NCBI RefSeq assembly: GCF_008642355.1
Contig: NZ_CP029193.1
Location: forward strand, 5,108,001-5,172,000
DNA: 64,000 bases
Direction: 5' to 3'
Origin: Streptomyces venezuelae
GTDB taxonomy: Bacteria > Actinomycetota > Actinomycetes > Streptomycetales > Streptomycetaceae
A program made the translations under genes and the position numbers. This document shows positions 1-8,951 of the stretch, piece after piece. The notes under the pieces are model-generated. The model saw only the letters and a program-made list of their open reading frames with translations, searched no databases and was not told the origin of the DNA. How positions within the stretch are numbered: position 1 is the first letter of the stretch; each line of letters begins with the position of its first letter.

Positions 1-65
1 GTCCTGCGTGACGCCTCACCGCACGCGCCCCGCACGCAACGGTGCGGGGCGCGGCGGACGACTCA

Positions 66-93
66 GGGGCGCGGGGAACTGCGCGATCAGCCC
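66..93. repeat. Dispersed Streptomyces-type intergenic repeat, copy 1
   Basis: The core GCGCGGGGAACTGCGCGA lies downstream of the accA2 stop. A second copy at 6543-6569 matches at about 24 of 28 positions. From memory this GGGGCGCGGGGAACTGCGCG word recurs in intergenic DNA of many Streptomyces genomes; its function is unknown to me. Confidence 0.6.
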
Positions 94-120
94 TCCACCG
101 GGCCGCAGTCGGCGGGAACG

Positions 121-161
121 CCGACGGGCCGGACCGGAAGAGTTCCGGCCCGGCCCGTCGG
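121..161 (-). terminator. Hairpin terminator of accA2
   Basis: Arms at 121-139 and 143-161 with a 3-nt loop. The only imperfection (133 versus 149) is A-C on the plus strand, which becomes a U-G wobble in RNA from the minus strand. The 19-bp stem therefore fits the minus-strand gene that ends at 181. There is no U tract, as is usual in Streptomyces. Confidence 0.7.
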
Positions 162-180
162 TGTACGCGTCTGCTGCGGG

Positions 181-1953
181 TCAGTCCTTGATCTCGCAGA
201 TCACCGCGCCGGACGTCAGGCTCGCGCCGACCTCCGCGGTGAGGCCCTTGATCGTGCCCGAACGGTGCGCGTTCAGGGGCTGTTCCATCTTCATGGCCTC
301 CAGGACGACGACCAGGTCGCCCTCGTTGACCTCCTGGCCCTCCTCGACCGCGATCTTGACGATCGTGCCCTGCATGGGCGAGGCGAGGGTGTCGCCGGAC
401 GCCGCGGGGCCCGACTTCTTGGCCGCGCGCCGCTTGGGACGGGCGCCGCCCGCCGCCGCGGTGCGCGCGATGGTCATGCCGAGCGAGGACGGCAGGGAGA
501 CCTCGAGGCGCTTGCCGCCGACCTCGACGACGACCGTCTCGCGGCCCGGCTCCTCGTCCGTCTCGGCGTCCCCGGTGGCCGTGAACGGCGGGATCTCGTT
601 GACGAACTCGGTCTCGATCCACCGCGTGTGGACCGTGAACGGGTCGGTCGAGCCGGTCAGTTCGGGCGCGAACGCCGGGTCCGTGACGACGGCACGGTGG
701 AAGGGGATGGCCGTGGCCATGCCCTCGACGTCGAACTCCGCCAGGGCCCGCGAGGCACGCTGCAGCGCCTGCTCACGCGTCGCGCCGGTGACGATCAGCT
801 TGGCGAGGAGCGAGTCCCAGGCCGGACCGATGACCGAGCCGGACTCGACGCCCGCGTCCAGGCGGACACCGGGGCCCGACGGCGGCGCGAAGGTGGTGAC
901 GGTGCCGGGCGCGGGCAGGAAGTTGCGGCCCGGGTCCTCGCCGTTGATGCGGAACTCGAAGGAATGGCCGCGCAGTTCGGGGTCGCCGTAACCGAGCTCC
1001 TCGCCGTCGGCGATGCGGAACATCTCGCGGACCAGGTCGATGCCGGAGACCTCCTCGGTGACCGGGTGCTCCACCTGGAGACGGGTGTTGACCTCCAGGA
1101 AGGAGATCGTGCCGTCGACGCCGACGAGGAACTCGACGGTGCCCGCGCCGACGTAGCCGGCCTCCTTGAGGATCGCCTTGGAGGCGGCGTACAGCTCGGC
1201 GTTCTGCTCGGGGGTGAGGAACGGCGCGGGCGCCTCCTCGACGAGCTTCTGGTGGCGCCGCTGCAGCGAGCAGTCACGGGTCGAGACGACCACGACGTTG
1301 CCGTGCTTGTCGGCGAGGCACTGGGTCTCGACGTGCCGCGGCTTGTCGAGGTAGCGCTCCACGAAGCACTCGCCGCGGCCGAACGCCGCCACGGCCTCGC
1401 GCACCGCGGAGTCGTACAGCTCCGGGACCTCTTCGAGCGTGCGGGCGACCTTCAGACCGCGGCCGCCACCGCCGAACGCCGCCTTGATGGCGATCGGCAG
1501 GCCGTTCGCCTCGGCGAAGGCGACGACCTCGTCGGCGCCGGACACCGGGTCGGGCGTGCCCGCGACCAGCGGGGCGCCCGCGCGCTGCGCGATGTGCCGC
1601 GCGGCGACCTTGTCGCCGAGGTCACGGATGGCCTGCGGCGGCGGGCCGATCCAGTTCAGGCCCGCGTCGATGACGGCCTGCGCGAAGTCGGCGTTCTCCG
1701 AAAGGAAGCCGTAGCCGGGGTGGATGGCGTCCGCCCCCGCGTCCTTGGCCGCGGCCAGCACCTTGGAGATGTCCAGGTAGCTGGTGGCCGGAGTGTCACC
1801 GCCCAGCGCGAACGCCTCATCGGCTGCCCGTACATGCAGCGCGTCCCTGTCAGGGTCTGCGTAGACGGCTACGCTCGCGATCCCTGCATCCCGGCATGCC
1901 CGGGCAACGCGGACAGCGATTTCGCCACGGTTGGCGATGAGCACCTTGCGCAC
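181..1953 (-). CDS. accA2: Acyl-CoA carboxylase alpha subunit (biotin carboxylase + BCCP)
   Basis: Carboxylates its own biotin with ATP and bicarbonate and supplies CO2 to the beta subunits of acetyl/propionyl-CoA carboxylase, making malonyl- and methylmalonyl-CoA for fatty acids and polyketides. The 590-residue protein opens with the biotin carboxylase fold ([17 protein letters not shown]), has [10 protein letters not shown] near residue 80 and the ATP-grasp glycine loop GGGGRG, and ends in a biotinyl domain whose EAMKM motif places the biotinylated lysine at K555. The start is GTG behind AAGGAGGG at about 1964-1971. The beta/epsilon subunits (pccB, pccE) and birA lie 2-4 kb away. The length of about 590 is normal for actinobacterial AccA. 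The symbol accA2 is by position; accA1 is a near-identical paralog in S. coelicolor. Confidence 0.95.
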   Translation of the reverse strand: MRKVLIANRGEIAVRVARACRDAGIASVAVYADPDRDALHVRAADEAFALGGDTPATSYLDISKVLAAAKDAGADAIHPGYGFLSENADFAQAVIDAGLNWIGPPPQAIRDLGDKVAARHIAQRAGAPLVAGTPDPVSGADEVVAFAEANGLPIAIKAAFGGGGRGLKVARTLEEVPELYDSAVREAVAAFGRGECFVERYLDKPRHVETQCLADKHGNVVVVSTRDCSLQRRHQKLVEEAPAPFLTPEQNAELYAASKAILKEAGYVGAGTVEFLVGVDGTISFLEVNTRLQVEHPVTEEVSGIDLVREMFRIADGEELGYGDPELRGHSFEFRINGEDPGRNFLPAPGTVTTFAPPSGPGVRLDAGVESGSVIGPAWDSLLAKLIVTGATREQALQRASRALAEFDVEGMATAIPFHRAVVTDPAFAPELTGSTDPFTVHTRWIETEFVNEIPPFTATGDAETDEEPGRETVVVEVGGKRLEVSLPSSLGMTIARTAAAGGARPKRRAAKKSGPAASGDTLASPMQGTIVKIAVEEGQEVNEGDLVVVLEAMKMEQPLNAHRSGTIKGLTAEVGASLTSGAVICEIKD

Positions 1954-2326
1954 GATGGCTCCCTCCTTGAAACAAGCCGAGTTTAGGGACTGCCGACACG
2001 GCCTTACGACCCGTCCCCAATGGTGAGCTTGCCCACACGGAGTGTCACTCGAGACCGGCTAGGTTCGCGAAAACCCTTGTCGCACCGCGGTACGCAGGGT
2101 CCCTCCACGGCAGCGTAGCCCTCCGATGTGGTCAAGGTCTCTGTGAGTCAGCGCTGCGGACGCGCGGCTTTCTTTGTGGAGTCCCTACGAATGGCCCAAT
2201 GATTCTTTGCCTGCGGCACAGCTCTTGTCCCGGGGTTTACCCGTTAGTAGCGTTCGCGATGGCTCGAACGTACTAGGGGTAACAGCAACAGCTTGAGCAA
2301 CAGCAGAGGGAAGTGGGTGGGGCGCC
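1954..2326. other. 373-bp divergent promoter region
   Basis: No convincing coding frame. It must hold the promoters of accA2 (minus) and the membrane gene at 2327 (plus). A CGTTCG-N8-CGAACG inverted repeat lies at 2251-2270, and a run rich in AACAGC lies at about 2281-2307 just before the plus-strand ribosome site. I cannot assign a confident -10/-35 pair. Confidence 0.4.
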
Positions 2327-2758
2327 GTGGCGCGCAGACCGGTGGCCTGGGTGGGCGCGATCATTCTCCTGGCGGAGGCGGTCGGCATCGCGCTCCTGAA
2401 CTGGATCCTCGGCCACGTCGTCGACAACCAGAAGATGTCGCTCGCCGGTCTCGACCCGCACGCGATGACCGTGTCCACCTGGATCGCGGGCGGCCTCTTC
2501 GGCGGCTACCTCGCGCTGTGCGGCATCGTCCTGGCCCGCACGGCCGTGCGCGACCGCGCCCCGGGCACCTTCGGCCGCATCCTCCTCATCAGCTGCGCCG
2601 TCCTGCACGCGCTCCTGGGTGCCTTCTGCGTCGGCCTGCTGGGCTGGGCCGCGTTCGCGTTCATGATGGTGGTGCTCGGCCTGATCGTCCTGCCGCTCAT
2701 GGCGTACGAGAGGAAGGCGCAGCAGGACGCCGCGGTGGGCGAGCCGCAGACGGCCTGA
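2327..2758 (+). CDS. Small polytopic membrane protein
   Basis: 143 residues with about four hydrophobic helices (roughly 5-27, 50-70, 83-103 and 105-125) and an Arg/Lys-rich end, so an integral membrane protein of unknown function. The start is GTG; purine-rich DNA (CAGAGGGAAG) lies about 15 nt upstream and a second G-rich run immediately before it. It sits between accA2 and maf, as does a homolog of this size in other streptomycetes (recalled, not checked). It has no charged residues within the helices to suggest transport and no catalytic motif. No specific role can be proposed. Confidence 0.75.
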   Translation: MARRPVAWVGAIILLAEAVGIALLNWILGHVVDNQKMSLAGLDPHAMTVSTWIAGGLFGGYLALCGIVLARTAVRDRAPGTFGRILLISCAVLHALLGAFCVGLLGWAAFAFMMVVLGLIVLPLMAYERKAQQDAAVGEPQTA

Positions 2759-2777
2759 GCCGCCGCGGGCGCACGGG

Positions 2778-3386
2778 CTACTGGTGCCACAACTCCGTGA
2801 TGCCCACGCCCAGTTCCACGAGGAGGCGGCGCAGCAGCGGCAGCGACAGACCGATGACGTTGCCGTGGTCGCCCTCGATCCCCTCGATGAACGGCGCCGA
2901 GCGGCCGTCGAGCGTGAACGCCCCGGCCACGTGGAGCGGTTCGCCGCTCGCCACGTACGCGGCGATCTCGGCGTCGGAGGGCTCACCGAAACGGACGACG
3001 GTGGACGCCGTCGCCGACGCGTACCGCCCGGAGACGGTGTCCCGGACGCAGTGACCGGTCTGCAGGACGCCCGCGCGGCCGCGCATGTCCTTCCAGCGGG
3101 CGGTGGCTTCCTCGGCGTCGGCGGGCTTGCCGAGGGCCCGGCCGTCCAGCTCCAGGACCGAATCGCAGCCGATGACCAGTGCGCCCTCGGCGTCGGGTCG
3201 CGCGGCGACCACGGACGCCTTGGCCTCGGCCAGGGCGAGGGCGAGTTCGGCGGGGGTCGGCGCGGACACCTTGTCCTCGTCGACGCCGCTGACGATGACC
3301 TCGGGGGCGAGGCCCGCCTGCCGGAGCAGGCCGAGCCGGGCGGGCGACTGGGAGGCGAGGACGAGACGGCGGGGCTGATCACTCAT
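2778..3386 (-). CDS. maf: Maf-family nucleoside triphosphate pyrophosphatase
   Basis: House-cleaning enzyme that hydrolyses non-canonical or excess NTPs (dTTP/UTP class) to monophosphate and pyrophosphate in the cytoplasm. The N-terminus [18 protein letters not shown] contains the Maf signature S-x-S-P-x-R at about residues 12-17. [10 protein letters not shown] near residues 112-121 is the conserved segment with the general-base aspartate, and RWKDMRGR follows. The length of 202 fits the family (about 190-210). ATG start. It is convergent with the membrane gene at 2327 (stop-to-stop gap of 19 bp). In Streptomyces, maf sits next to the acyl-CoA carboxylase genes; co-transcription with the small gene upstream is possible. 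Confidence 0.92.
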   Translation of the reverse strand: MSDQPRRLVLASQSPARLGLLRQAGLAPEVIVSGVDEDKVSAPTPAELALALAEAKASVVAARPDAEGALVIGCDSVLELDGRALGKPADAEEATARWKDMRGRAGVLQTGHCVRDTVSGRYASATASTVVRFGEPSDAEIAAYVASGEPLHVAGAFTLDGRSAPFIEGIEGDHGNVIGLSLPLLRRLLVELGVGITELWHQ

Positions 3387-3402
3387 GCGGTCAGCGTAGC
3401 GA

Positions 3403-3468
3403 GCGCCTCAGCGGGGGTTGCGCCTCAGTGGGGGTGTGCCCCAGTGGACGCTGCGCCTCAGTGGGCGT
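3403..3468. repeat. Four imperfect ~17-bp tandem repeats
   Basis: The unit GCGCCTCAGTGGGGGTT recurs with its CAG at 3409, 3426, 3442 and 3459 (spacing 17, 16, 17). The third copy is the most diverged. The last copy contains the stop codon of the small membrane gene at 3458-3586, so the array lies between that gene and maf. Confidence 0.6.
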
Positions 3469-3586
3469 TGAGCACGAACATCGCGATGACCATCGCCAGG
3501 GCGAGGACGAGGCCCGCGCGGCGCATCTTCGCCTGCAGGTCCCGCATGTCCTTCGGAGGATCGTTCTCCGGGTCCGACCACAGCAT
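3458..3586 (-). CDS. 42-residue single-pass membrane protein
   Basis: A short gene: ATG start, TGA stop. The product begins MLWSDPENDPPKDMRDLQAK, a polar acidic/basic head of about 23 residues, followed by one hydrophobic helix (GLVLALAMVIAMFVL) and the end NAH, which predicts a tail-anchored bitopic protein. S. coelicolor has a small hypothetical gene at the same place between pccE and maf (recalled as SCO4924), which supports it as real. No strong Shine-Dalgarno is visible, so it may be translated from the upstream pccB-pccE message or from a weak site. Function unknown. Confidence 0.6.
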   Translation of the reverse strand: MLWSDPENDPPKDMRDLQAKMRRAGLVLALAMVIAMFVLNAH

Positions 3587-3668
3587 GCAACCGATACTGC
3601 GGCCTGGCGGGCCGGGGCGCCTGAGTACGCGTACTCAAGTTCCCCGGACCCGGACCGTCACGGTCGCC

Positions 3669-3875
3669 CTAGCCGGGCCAGTAGCTGCGGCCCCACGCCG
3701 TGGGGGAGGGGGCGGGCAGGCGGTGGCGGGCCACCCGCGCGGGATCCGCCCAGGAGTCGGACGGCGCGGGCGCGCCGGACGGTCCGTCCGTCACCGCCGC
3801 GGCGCGCACCTGGACCACCGCCAGGGCGGCGGCGAGCTCCTCCGGGGTCGGGTTTCCGCGTACGACCTTGATCAT
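3669..3875 (-). CDS. pccE: Propionyl-CoA carboxylase epsilon subunit
   Basis: 68-residue subunit that stabilises and stimulates the alpha-beta acyl-CoA carboxylase complex in actinomycetes. It starts MIKVVRGNPTPEELAALAVV-like (residues 1-22), the typical amphipathic helix of AccE/PccE that binds the beta subunit. It then has an Ala/Pro/Ser linker and ends WADPAR...PTAWGRSYWPG, the family C-terminus. ATG start with AGGGAGGG in front. The gene lies 17 bp after pccB on the same strand, so it is co-transcribed. A longer overlapping frame covers the same codons, but the RBS and family length fix the start here. Confidence 0.88.
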   Translation of the reverse strand: MIKVVRGNPTPEELAAALAVVQVRAAAVTDGPSGAPAPSDSWADPARVARHRLPAPSPTAWGRSYWPG

Positions 3876-3892
3876 GAGCCCTCCCTGAGGGA

Positions 3893-5521
3893 CTAGAGGG
3901 GGATGTTGCCGTGCTTCTTCGGAGGAAGGGATTCCCGCTTCGTCCGCAGCTGACGCAGGCCGCGCACGAGGTGGGAGCGGGTCTCGGACGGCATGATCAC
4001 CGCGTCGACGTAGCCGCGCTCGGCGGCCGTGTACGGGTTGAGCAGGGCGTCCTCGTACTCCTGGATGAGCCGCGCCCTGACCTCCTCGACGTCGTCCCCG
4101 GCCTCGGCGATCGTGCGGCGGTGCAGGATGTTGACCGCGCCCTGCGCGCCCATCACGGCGATCTGCGCGGTCGGCCAGGCCAGGTTCAGGTCGGCGCCCA
4201 GGTGCTTGGAGCCCATGACGTCGTACGCGCCGCCGAACGCCTTGCGCGTGATGATCGTGATCAGCGGGACGGTGGCCTCCGCGTACGCGTAGATGAGCTT
4301 CGCGCCGCGGCGGATGATGCCCGTGTGCTCCTGCTCGACGCCCGGCAGGAAGCCCGGCACGTCGACGAAGGTGATGACCGGGATGTTGAACGCGTCGCAG
4401 GTACGGACGAAGCGGGCGCCCTTCTCCGACGCGTCGATGTTCAGGCAGCCCGCGAACTGCGTCGGCTGGTTGGCGACGATGCCCACCGGGTGGCCCTCGA
4501 TCCGGCCGAAGCCGGTGAGGATGTTCGGCGCGAACAGCGGCTGCGTCTCGAAGAACTCGGCGTCGTCCAGGACGTGCTCGATGACGCCGTGCATGTCGTA
4601 CGGCTGGTTCGCGCTGTCCGGGATCAGCGTGTCCAGCGCCAGGTCCTCGTCCGTGGGCTCCAGGTCCGCCTCCTCGGGGAAGGCGGGCGGCTCGCTGAGG
4701 TTGTTCGAAGGCAGGTACGACAGGAGCGACTTGACGTATTCGATCGCGTCCTTCTCGTCGCCCGCCATGTGGTGCGCCACGCCCGACGTGGTGTTGTGGG
4801 TGCGGGCGCCGCCCAGCTCCTCGAAGCCGACGTCCTCGCCCGTGACGGTCTTGATGACGTCGGGTCCCGTGATGAACATGTGCGAGGTCTGGTCGACCAT
4901 GACGGTGAAGTCGGTGATCGCGGGGGAGTAGACGGCACCGCCCGCGCACGGCCCGACGACCAGGGAGATCTGCGGGATCACGCCGGACGCGTGGGTGTTC
5001 CGGCGGAAGATCTCGCCGTACATCCCGAGGGCCATGACGCCCTCCTGGATGCGGGCGCCGCCGGAGTCGTTGATGCCGATGACCGGGCAGCCGGTCTTCA
5101 GCGCGAAGTCCATGACCTTGACGATCTTCTGGCCGAAGACCTCGCCGAGCGCGCCGCCGAAGACGGTGAAGTCCTGCGAGAACACGGCGACCGGGCGGCC
5201 GTCGACGGTGCCGTAGCCGGTCACCACGCCGTCGCCGTACGGCCGGTTCTTCTCCAGGCCGAAGTTGGTCGACCGGTGCTGCGCGAACTCGTCGAGCTCG
5301 ACGAAGGAACCCTCGTCGAGCAGCAGTTCAATGCGTTCGCGCGCCGTCAGCTTCCCCTTGGCGTGCTGCTTCTCGACCGCTCGGGCCGAGCCCGCGTGCT
5401 TGGCCTCCTCGATGCGGCGCTGCAGGTCGGCAAGTTTCCCCGCGGTCGTATGGATGTCGATGGCGCCGTCTTCGGCGGTGCGGTCTGACGCGGGCACGTT
5501 GGGCTGTTCCGGCTCGGACAT
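3893..5521 (-). CDS. pccB: Propionyl-CoA carboxylase beta (carboxyltransferase) subunit
   Basis: Transfers CO2 from biotin to propionyl-CoA (methylmalonyl-CoA supply), forming a hexameric core with AccA2 and PccE. The 542-residue protein has the two crotonase-fold CT domains. The first contains [20 protein letters not shown] and [10 protein letters not shown] (about 152-161). The second contains [20 protein letters not shown] and the oxyanion segment [13 protein letters not shown]. The residue in GGAYDVM is D434; in S. coelicolor PccB the equivalent aspartate (D422), rather than Ile in AccB, steers specificity to propionyl-CoA, so this is PccB not AccB. ATG start with AGGGAG upstream. First gene of the pccB-pccE unit, divergent from birA. 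Confidence 0.95.
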   Translation of the reverse strand: MSEPEQPNVPASDRTAEDGAIDIHTTAGKLADLQRRIEEAKHAGSARAVEKQHAKGKLTARERIELLLDEGSFVELDEFAQHRSTNFGLEKNRPYGDGVVTGYGTVDGRPVAVFSQDFTVFGGALGEVFGQKIVKVMDFALKTGCPVIGINDSGGARIQEGVMALGMYGEIFRRNTHASGVIPQISLVVGPCAGGAVYSPAITDFTVMVDQTSHMFITGPDVIKTVTGEDVGFEELGGARTHNTTSGVAHHMAGDEKDAIEYVKSLLSYLPSNNLSEPPAFPEEADLEPTDEDLALDTLIPDSANQPYDMHGVIEHVLDDAEFFETQPLFAPNILTGFGRIEGHPVGIVANQPTQFAGCLNIDASEKGARFVRTCDAFNIPVITFVDVPGFLPGVEQEHTGIIRRGAKLIYAYAEATVPLITIITRKAFGGAYDVMGSKHLGADLNLAWPTAQIAVMGAQGAVNILHRRTIAEAGDDVEEVRARLIQEYEDALLNPYTAAERGYVDAVIMPSETRSHLVRGLRQLRTKRESLPPKKHGNIPL

Positions 5522-5590
5522 CGGGATGCGGCTCCCTGCCTGCTCAAAGGTGCTTGTCTACGGCTGTGCGGCTGGCTACTGGTCCGTAGC

Positions 5591-5606
5591 GTATCGGCGC
5601 CGATAC
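5591..5606. promoter_or_regulatory. 16-bp perfect palindrome between pccB and birA
   Basis: GTATCGGC followed directly by its reverse complement GCCGATAC, in the 126-bp gap shared by two divergent promoters. The position and symmetry suggest a repressor operator. The birA product here lacks a DNA-binding domain, so it is not the obvious ligand. Confidence 0.5.
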
Positions 5607-5647
5607 CGTTCGGCAGTGCGGCGTTTACCACACCTAAGGTGGCTTGC

Positions 5648-6514
5648 ATGACGCCGTCAGATGCTGAAGACAACCGCTGGTCCGACCTCGACAGGCCGCC
5701 GCTCAACGCGGCCTCGCTCCGTCGGACCCTCCTCAGGGACGGCGGCCTGTGGTCCTCCCTGGACGTGGTGCCCGTCACCGGCTCCACCAACTCCGACCTC
5801 GCGGCGCGCGCGGACGAGCTCCCCGAGGGGGCGGTCCTGGTCGCCGAGGAGCAGAGCGCGGCGCGCGGCCGCCTCGACCGCCGCTGGTCCGCGCCCGCGC
5901 GCTCGGGCCTGTTCTTCTCCGTGCTGCTCAAACCGGCGGAGGTGCCGGTCGAACGGTGGGGCTGGCTCCCCCTCCTCGCGGGCGTCGCGGTGGCGACGGG
6001 CCTCTCCCGTGTCGCCGGCGTCGACACGGCACTCAAGTGGCCGAACGACCTCTTGGTAACGGTCGGTGACCAGGAACGGAAGGCGGGCGGCATCCTCGCG
6101 GAGCGAGCGGGCTCCGCGTCCGGCGGCGGCATCGTCATCGGCATCGGCCTCAACGTGACCCTGCGCGAGGACGAGCTGCCCGTGCCGACGGCGGGTTCGC
6201 TCGCCCTGGCCGGCGCGAAGGTCACGGACCGGGACCCGCTGCTCCGGTCCGTACTCCGCTCCCTTGAGCACTGGTACACCTCGTGGCGCGACGCGGACGG
6301 CGACCCGACGGCCTCCCGCCTCCAGGAGACCTACGCGGCGGGCTGCGCGACCCTGGGCCGCCGGGTCCGAGCGGAACTCCCCGGCAACCGCGCGGTGGCG
6401 GGCGAAGCGGTGGCGGTGGACGCCGACGGCCGCCTGATCCTGGCCACGCAGGAGGGCGTCCAGGAACCGGTGGGCGCGGGCGACATCGTCCACCTCCGCC
6501 CGGCGACCCCCTGA
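5648..6514 (+). CDS. birA: Biotin-[acyl-CoA carboxylase] ligase
   Basis: Makes biotinyl-AMP and attaches biotin to the carrier lysine, most obviously K555 of the neighbouring AccA2. Motifs: VTGSTNSDLAARA (adenylate site start), QSAARGRLDRRWSAP (the GRG-R lid), KWPNDLLV, KAGGILAE and a C-terminal SH3-like cap. There is no N-terminal helix-turn-helix, so this is a monofunctional type I ligase without repressor activity. I chose ATG 5648 because AAGGTGG lies 5 nt before it; a GTG three codons upstream (5639) is in frame but less well placed. 288 residues. Divergent from pccB. Confidence 0.92.
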   Translation: MTPSDAEDNRWSDLDRPPLNAASLRRTLLRDGGLWSSLDVVPVTGSTNSDLAARADELPEGAVLVAEEQSAARGRLDRRWSAPARSGLFFSVLLKPAEVPVERWGWLPLLAGVAVATGLSRVAGVDTALKWPNDLLVTVGDQERKAGGILAERAGSASGGGIVIGIGLNVTLREDELPVPTAGSLALAGAKVTDRDPLLRSVLRSLEHWYTSWRDADGDPTASRLQETYAAGCATLGRRVRAELPGNRAVAGEAVAVDADGRLILATQEGVQEPVGAGDIVHLRPATP

Positions 6515-6542
6515 GGGGTACGGGACAAGGGGCACGCTCTTG

Positions 6543-6569
6543 GGGGCGCGGGGCACTGCGCGACCGGCC
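6543..6569. repeat. Dispersed Streptomyces-type intergenic repeat, copy 2
   Basis: GGGGCGCGGGGCACTGCGCG followed by ACCGGCC, a diverged second copy of the element at 66-93, located after the birA stop. Confidence 0.55.
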
Positions 6570-6580
6570 ACGACGGACCC

Positions 6581-6622
6581 GCACCCGCCCGAAGGGCACC
6601 CGCACCCGCCCGAAGGGCACCC
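6581..6622. repeat. Two exact tandem 21-bp repeats
   Basis: GCACCCGCCCGAAGGGCACC plus one C is repeated exactly at 6581-6601 and 6602-6622 in the birA-cya gap. The unit contains CCGCCCGAAGGGC-like self-complementarity, so each copy could form a small hairpin. No coding frame is supported here. Confidence 0.65.
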
Positions 6623-6777
6623 GCGGCGGATGCGAAGGCGGCCCGCGCGGCGCAGGGTGACCGATACCCCCGTCGTCAAGAAGCGCGTCCCGGGAGTCGG
6701 GAGTGAGCTGCGGCACACCTGCCGTAAAGTTGGCGCCGGTCGATACCTGACCGCGGCAGATCGGAAGGGCAGCAGGC

Positions 6778-7977
6778 GTGACCGTCGACGACACGGGATC
6801 GGGCGAGGGCGAGCACCCCGCCCCGGACGGCGGGGACGGCCGTACCCCGGGTCCCGTGGCCGGCCGCGGGAAGGACGGCTTCGGCGTGCCCGAAGTGTCC
6901 GACGTGGACGAGAAGAGCGAGGACGACGCGGCGAAGGACCCGCTCGCGCTCCGCCTCGAACAGCTCATCCTCGGCGCCGACCGCCGCTACACCCCCTTCC
7001 AGGCCGCCCGCAGCGCGGGCGTCTCCATGGAGCTGGCGTCCCGCTTCTGGCGGGCCATGGGCTTCCCGGACATCGGCCAGGCCAAGGCCCTCACCGAGGC
7101 GGACGTACTCGCCCTGCGCCGCCTCGCGGGCCTCGTCGAGGCGGGCCTGCTGAGCGAGGCCATGGCCGTACAGGTGGCCCGGTCCACGGGCCAGACCACC
7201 GCCCGCCTCGCCGAGTGGCAGATCGACTCCTTCCTGGAGGGGCTCACCGAGCCTCCCGAGCCGGGCATGACGCGGACCGAGGTCACGTACCCGCTGATCG
7301 AGCTGCTCCTGCCCGAGCTGGAGGAGTTCCTCGTCTACGTGTGGCGCCGCCAGCTCGCCGCCGCCACCGGCCGCGTCGTGCAGGCCGCGGACGACGAGGA
7401 GATGGTGGACCGGCGCCTCGCCGTCGGTTTCGCCGACCTCGTCGGGTTCACCCGGCTGACCCGGCGCATGGAGGAGGAGGAGCTCGGCGAGCTCGTCGAG
7501 GCCTTCGAGACGACCGCGGCGGACCTCGTCGCCGCGCACGGCGGACGGCTCATCAAGACCCTCGGCGACGAAGTCCTCTACGCCGCGGACGACGCGGGCG
7601 TGGCAGCGGAGATCGCCCTCCGTCTCATCGAGACGATGGCCAACGACGAGACGATGCCGGAGCTCCGCGTCGGCATCGCCTTCGGCACCGTGACGACCCG
7701 CATGGGCGACGTCTTCGGCACGACCGTGAACCTCGCGAGCCGCCTCACGTCGATAGCGCCGCGGGACGCGGTCCTCGTGGACGGCGCGTTCGCGGAGGAG
7801 CTGACCCGCACGGGCGACGCGCCCGCCTCCGAGACGCAGGCCGCGGAGGAGGCCGCCGCGGCGGAGAAGGAGGGCGAGGAGCCCCCCTCGTACCGTTTCG
7901 CGCTCCAGCCCATGTGGCAGCGTCCGGTCCGCGGTCTCGGCGTCGTCGAGCCCTGGCTCCTGGCGCGGAGAGGCTGA
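6778..7977 (+). CDS. cya: Class III adenylate cyclase with Rv1264-type regulatory domain
   Basis: Converts ATP to cAMP. Residues about 50-190 resemble the alpha-helical autoinhibitory/pH-sensing domain of mycobacterial Rv1264; the cyclase homology domain starts near 212. Catalytic residues are all present: metal aspartates D220 (VGFADLVGFT) and D264 (IKTLGDEVL), substrate-specifying K260 and D311 (MGDVFGTTVN), transition-state N318 and R322 (NLASR). It should therefore be active and ATP-specific. No transmembrane segment; the first 50 residues are acidic and low-complexity. GTG start behind GGAAGGGCAGCAGG. In S. coelicolor the equivalent gene (recalled as SCO4928) is the main cyclase controlling germination and differentiation. 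Confidence 0.93.
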   Translation: MTVDDTGSGEGEHPAPDGGDGRTPGPVAGRGKDGFGVPEVSDVDEKSEDDAAKDPLALRLEQLILGADRRYTPFQAARSAGVSMELASRFWRAMGFPDIGQAKALTEADVLALRRLAGLVEAGLLSEAMAVQVARSTGQTTARLAEWQIDSFLEGLTEPPEPGMTRTEVTYPLIELLLPELEEFLVYVWRRQLAAATGRVVQAADDEEMVDRRLAVGFADLVGFTRLTRRMEEEELGELVEAFETTAADLVAAHGGRLIKTLGDEVLYAADDAGVAAEIALRLIETMANDETMPELRVGIAFGTVTTRMGDVFGTTVNLASRLTSIAPRDAVLVDGAFAEELTRTGDAPASETQAAEEAAAAEKEGEEPPSYRFALQPMWQRPVRGLGVVEPWLLARRG

Positions 7978-8022
7978 GGAGTCCCTTCCCTCCCGGACCG
8001 GCCCGGTGACATGATCCCGGGG

Positions 8023-8034
8023 TAACGGTCGTTA
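8023..8034. promoter_or_regulatory. Short inverted repeat before the crotonase gene
   Basis: TAACG-GT-CGTTA lies 20 nt upstream of the ATG at 8055, immediately 5' of the GGAGGTGGAGG ribosome site. A bound regulator here would block initiation; it could equally be chance. Confidence 0.3.
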
Positions 8035-8054
8035 ACCGGAGGTGGAGGAGCGTC

Positions 8055-8852
8055 ATGGGTGACGAGCAGCGGTACGGGGAGTACGTGGCGGTCAGACGGC
8101 ACGGCCACGTCGTCGAGCTCGTCCTGGACCGTCCCGAGGCGATGAACGCCGTCTCCTCGGAGATGGCCCGCTCCATCGCCGCCGCCTGCGCCGCCCTGTC
8201 CGAGGACTCCGACGCCCGCGTCGTCGTCCTGACCTCCACCCACGAGCGGGCGTTCTGCGTGGGCGCCGACCTGAAGGAGCGGAACTCCTTCAGCGACGAC
8301 GAGCTGCGCCGCCAGCGCCCCACGACCCGCGCCTCGTACACCGGCGTCCTCGACCTGCCGATGCCCACCGTCGCCGCGGTGCACGGCTTCGCACTCGGCG
8401 GCGGGTTCGAGCTCGCGCTCTCCTGCGACATCATCGTCGCGGACGGGACCGCGGTCGTGGGACTTCCCGAGGTGTCCGTCGGTGTCATCCCCGGCGGTGG
8501 CGGTACTCAGCTCCTGCCGCGCCGCGTGGGCGCCGCCCGCGCCGCCGAGCTGATCTTCTCCGCGCGCCGCGTGGAGGCGGCGGAGGCAAGGGAGTTGGGC
8601 CTGGTGGACCTGCTGGTGGCGGAGGGTGAGGCCCGTACGGAGGCGCTGGCGCTCGGCGCCCGCATCGCCGCCAACTCGCCGGTCGGCCTGCGCGCGGCCA
8701 AGCGTGCCCTGCGCCTCGGACACGGCCTCGATCTGCGGGCGGGCCTGGAGGTCGAGGACGCGGCGTGGCGGACGGTGGCGTTCTCCGCCGACCGCGCGGA
8801 GGGCGTCGCGGCCTTCAACGAGAAGCGGAAGCCGCAGTGGCCCGGCGTGTAG
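8055..8852 (+). CDS. Enoyl-CoA hydratase/isomerase family protein (crotonase)
   Basis: Crotonase-fold enzyme acting on acyl-CoA esters, most likely a 2-enoyl-CoA hydratase of fatty-acid or amino-acid degradation. Features in 265 residues: LVLDRPEAMNAVSSEM near the N-terminus, the oxyanion-hole segments FCVGADLKER (about 74-83) and HGFALGGGFELALSCD (about 113-128), and GLPEVSVGVIPGGGGTQLLPR carrying the candidate catalytic glutamate. Only one glutamate is obvious at the active site, so hydratase versus isomerase cannot be decided. ATG with a strong GGAGGTGGAGG site. It stands alone between cya and the GGDEF gene. Confidence 0.9.
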   Translation: MGDEQRYGEYVAVRRHGHVVELVLDRPEAMNAVSSEMARSIAAACAALSEDSDARVVVLTSTHERAFCVGADLKERNSFSDDELRRQRPTTRASYTGVLDLPMPTVAAVHGFALGGGFELALSCDIIVADGTAVVGLPEVSVGVIPGGGGTQLLPRRVGAARAAELIFSARRVEAAEARELGLVDLLVAEGEARTEALALGARIAANSPVGLRAAKRALRLGHGLDLRAGLEVEDAAWRTVAFSADRAEGVAAFNEKRKPQWPGV

Positions 8853-8951
8853 CGGGCGGGTGGCGGAGCCGCGGGGGGGACAGCCCCGCCGCGCTCACGT
8901 TCTGTCATGTCTCGACCTTCCAAAATGCGGCAAACCTCCTAATCTGGGGAA

